Assembly (NCBI RefSeq): GCF_000722545.1
Contig: NZ_JNVM01000024.1
Location: 1 to 64,000 of the forward strand
DNA: 64,000 nucleotides
Direction: 5' to 3'
From: Paenibacillus tyrphae
GTDB lineage: Bacteria; Bacillota; Bacilli; Paenibacillales; NBRC-103111
Both the position numbers and the translations under genes were made by a program. The notes under the pieces were generated by a model, which saw only the letters and a program-made list of their open reading frames with translations, did no database searches and was not told the DNA's origin. Numbering within the stretch: the stretch's first letter is position 1; every line of letters begins with the position of its first letter. Below are positions 62,119-64,000 of the stretch, one piece after another.

Positions 62119-62150
62119 AAAAAGCGCCAACTAAAAACTCGGCGCTTTTT
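62119..62150. terminator. Bidirectional terminator
   Basis: AAAAAGCGCC, 12 bases, GGCGCTTTTT. It lies 70 bases after the stop of the secreted protein on the minus strand. Confidence 0.85.
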
Positions 62151-62219
62151 ATGCGTATCGTCGACATCGTACCTGCTCGAAGACATCCACTCAGCGGCAA
62201 TGCCGCCGCCATGTTCAAA

Positions 62220-62669
62220 TTACTGCGGGTGGTAGCTTCTTTGAAAATCGAGTTCATAAGGTACGCTTGGATCAATTTCACCCGGCATGACAGCCCCAGT
62301 TGTTACAGACAGGGTGTCGCCAGCCGGAACAAAAACTTGCCAATCAGAACGCCCATTTGAGTTCCACAACTGTTGAGACGCTCCCAGACGAGGGCCGCTA
62401 ACGCCTACAGATAGGATTCCGTAGCCTTGTTTGGTCGTACCCTTAGGCTGCCAGAAATAGAGGTAATATGTTTGGTCCTTACCCGTGCCGTTATACCAGG
62501 AAAATTCATGTCGGGTATGTTTTTCTGAAAAGTATCCGGTAAAATCATCGTTTGGGTCAGAAAATATATTCGTACGATCGTCCCTAGCTATACCGCTTGC
62601 GAAGGCCGATGTGCTGAGCGACATACAAACTGCTAGTACTGCCACAACGGAAAGGATTTTCTTCTTCAT
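62220..62669 (-). CDS. Small secreted protein, 149 residues
   Basis: Signal peptide to about residue 25 (SLSTSAFASG), start after AGGAGAAGTGAACG. The mature part is polar and probably beta-rich: DDFTGYFSEKHTRHEFSWYN, DQTYYLYFWQPKG, FVPAGDTLSVTTG. No family recognised. It has its own terminator. The 298 bases to the next gene show only its upstream region. Confidence 0.75.
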   Translation of the reverse strand: MKKKILSVVAVLAVCMSLSTSAFASGIARDDRTNIFSDPNDDFTGYFSEKHTRHEFSWYNGTGKDQTYYLYFWQPKGTTKQGYGILSVGVSGPRLGASQQLWNSNGRSDWQVFVPAGDTLSVTTGAVMPGEIDPSVPYELDFQRSYHPQ

Positions 62670-62967
62670 CGTTCACTTCTCCTCCTATTTTAAAGCGAAT
62701 TTTGTATTACATATAAATAGACGCCCTCACCGCTTAACCGCCAATCCCCTCCCCTTCGATTATTGTTGAAGCTTAAAGCTCAGCATCCCACAATCCGCAT
62801 GAATCATTTGAAAATTCCGACTTTTATTCAGAGTTCATTTCCAAAAGATCAACGTCTCCTGTAGTATTCGCCAGACACAGGATGACGATTTGCGATGAAT
62901 AGTGGGTTGAATTCATACTATCTCAAATAAGATACCCTATAAATACCGCAAATGAGGTATTTATTGC

Positions 62968-63870
62968 TCACCCGGTAAATTTGCGTATGAAAGCCACTTT
63001 GCTATTGACTGCCGTCTTTTCATAAATGGTCTTCAGCACCGTACGGACGGTATGCACCGAGAGATAGAGGGATTGTGCGATTTGTACGCAGGTCTGACCT
63101 TGAAGCCATTTATAAGCTACTTCTTTTTGCCGTCCGGTAAGCTGGTATGCTGCAAACCGATCGTAGACATCCTCACGTCCTCCCCCCCCGATATCCGCTT
63201 GAAGCCGTTTTTCAGCCTGGGTGGCGATATACCGCAATAAAGGGATAGCGAAGGTCGGGTCAATTTCGACGGCAAACATTAAATTTACATAGGCTTGAAC
63301 GACTCCTCCAACCCGTATCGGAACGCAAATGCAGTTCCCATCCCGAAATAATTGAAGCGTATGCTCATTCCCCCGAACGATAGCTGTCATTCCCGTTTCC
63401 ATCGCCATAGCTATCGCACTGTACCCGGAGTGCTTAATCGTACACAATGTTCCAGGTCCAATATTGATTAACCTTAGATTCTGCAAAATATCGTCTTTCC
63501 CCCCGAGCTCCAGGATGACTCCTGAAGGGTCGGCAATGACAAAAAAATGTGTTATGTACAATAATTCCTGCATGGCTTCTATTTCGCTCAACAACACCCG
63601 GATGAGCGCTGAATGCGATACAAGCTTTTCACGTATCCTTTCAGGCGAGAGCCGAGATATACGCACTGTATCCCTGTGCAGGCCGGCGGATTTGATCTGC
63701 TCATCCCACTTTTTTAGCACTTGATGCTCCATGGTCGCTATGCTTGCGACCGGATAGTCTGTACGCTGTAACCAATCGGCAAAAATAATCACATTTTCGA
63801 CCTCCCAACCAACTATAGATAACGTCGCGCCGTATGAGATTCTTTTCATGCAGTATATGGAATTTGCCAC
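62968..63870 (-). CDS. GAF-type sensor/LuxR-family regulator
   Basis: 300 residues in the longest frame (GTG 63870); ATG 63849 or 63732 are possible starts and no ribosome site decides. The N-terminal half resembles AcoR-type sensors (ITHFFVIADPSGVILELGG, GTLCTIKHSGYSAIAMAMET, CVPIRVGGVVQAYVNLMF). The C-terminus is a LuxR HTH (LTGRQKEVAYKWLQGQTCVQ, IAQSLYLSVHTVRTVLKTIY). It is similar in type to the fragment at the start of the window. Its target is unknown. Confidence 0.85.
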   Translation of the reverse strand: MANSIYCMKRISYGATLSIVGWEVENVIIFADWLQRTDYPVASIATMEHQVLKKWDEQIKSAGLHRDTVRISRLSPERIREKLVSHSALIRVLLSEIEAMQELLYITHFFVIADPSGVILELGGKDDILQNLRLINIGPGTLCTIKHSGYSAIAMAMETGMTAIVRGNEHTLQLFRDGNCICVPIRVGGVVQAYVNLMFAVEIDPTFAIPLLRYIATQAEKRLQADIGGGGREDVYDRFAAYQLTGRQKEVAYKWLQGQTCVQIAQSLYLSVHTVRTVLKTIYEKTAVNSKVAFIRKFTG

Positions 63871-64000
63871 GCTGTCAGGTTATGCTGCCCCTCGTTTTTT
63901 GTAGGATTGAGGATTGACGAAAAATTGGAGACAGTTGAATTATACTACTTTATACCTATTTTTCCAATAATAAACTCTAAATTTTGATATATCCGCATCC

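Overview
The window looks like chromosomal DNA of a low-to-mid GC Gram-positive spore former, most likely Paenibacillus, Cohnella or a close relative. The reasons are strong AGGAGG-type ribosome binding sites, SLH-anchored surface protein, LplB/YtcP-type sugar ABC permeases beside glycoside hydrolases, many AraC-type regulators, an AdaA/AdaB-type fused Ada, and family-level matches to Bacillus YkoEDC and YhfW. I see no rRNA, tRNA or CRISPR array. This placement is an inference from protein families; no marker gene is present.

Layout. 1-1.25 kb is decayed DNA: a LuxR tail, an EamA permease cut by an IS630 remnant, and a ferritin-like gene cut on the other side. 1.37-6.0 kb holds a type III polyketide synthase operon (PKS, methyltransferase, FAD reductase) downstream of a Rieske-FAD oxidoreductase. 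6.97-20 kb has iron-regulated pieces (three Fur boxes, two PchR-like AraC regulators, two MFS exporters, one frameshifted, and a YkoEDC-like ECF transporter) interspersed with pseudogenes, including a glycosyltransferase, an integrase tail and a Tn3 transposase piece. 20-24 kb has an epimerase and a GH35 beta-galactosidase with its AraC regulator. 24-25.1 kb has Imm8-like and other immunity-like genes. 25.3-29.6 kb is a TetR-controlled amino-acid ABC importer plus M24 peptidase. 30-40 kb holds cell-wall, surface, DNA-repair and efflux genes. 40.3-46.7 kb is a LacI-controlled sugar ABC/GH30 operon. 47-49.4 kb has small regulatory and redox genes.

The most interesting region is 49.5-61.8 kb: a VgrG/PAAR-like effector island with no contractile-sheath genes in view. 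It has an Eag/DcrB-like putative chaperone, a VgrG-like protein, a pentapeptide-repeat protein, an Imm11-like protein, a DUF4280 PAAR-like protein, and a second VgrG fused to hydrophobic segments and an EndoU-type nuclease tip. Behind it lie immunity genes and at least two silent toxin cassettes. These cassettes carry copied pieces of the big effector gene: 522 bp of pre-toxin domain in one, 90 bp of VgrG domain in the other. The leader in front of the island is also duplicated in front of the first silent cassette, and the modules end in related terminators. This is the architecture of an effector tip-swapping array, known from CDI, Rhs and Maf loci of Gram-negatives, here built on VgrG scaffolds in a Gram-positive genome. 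The window ends with a small secreted protein and a GAF-LuxR regulator.
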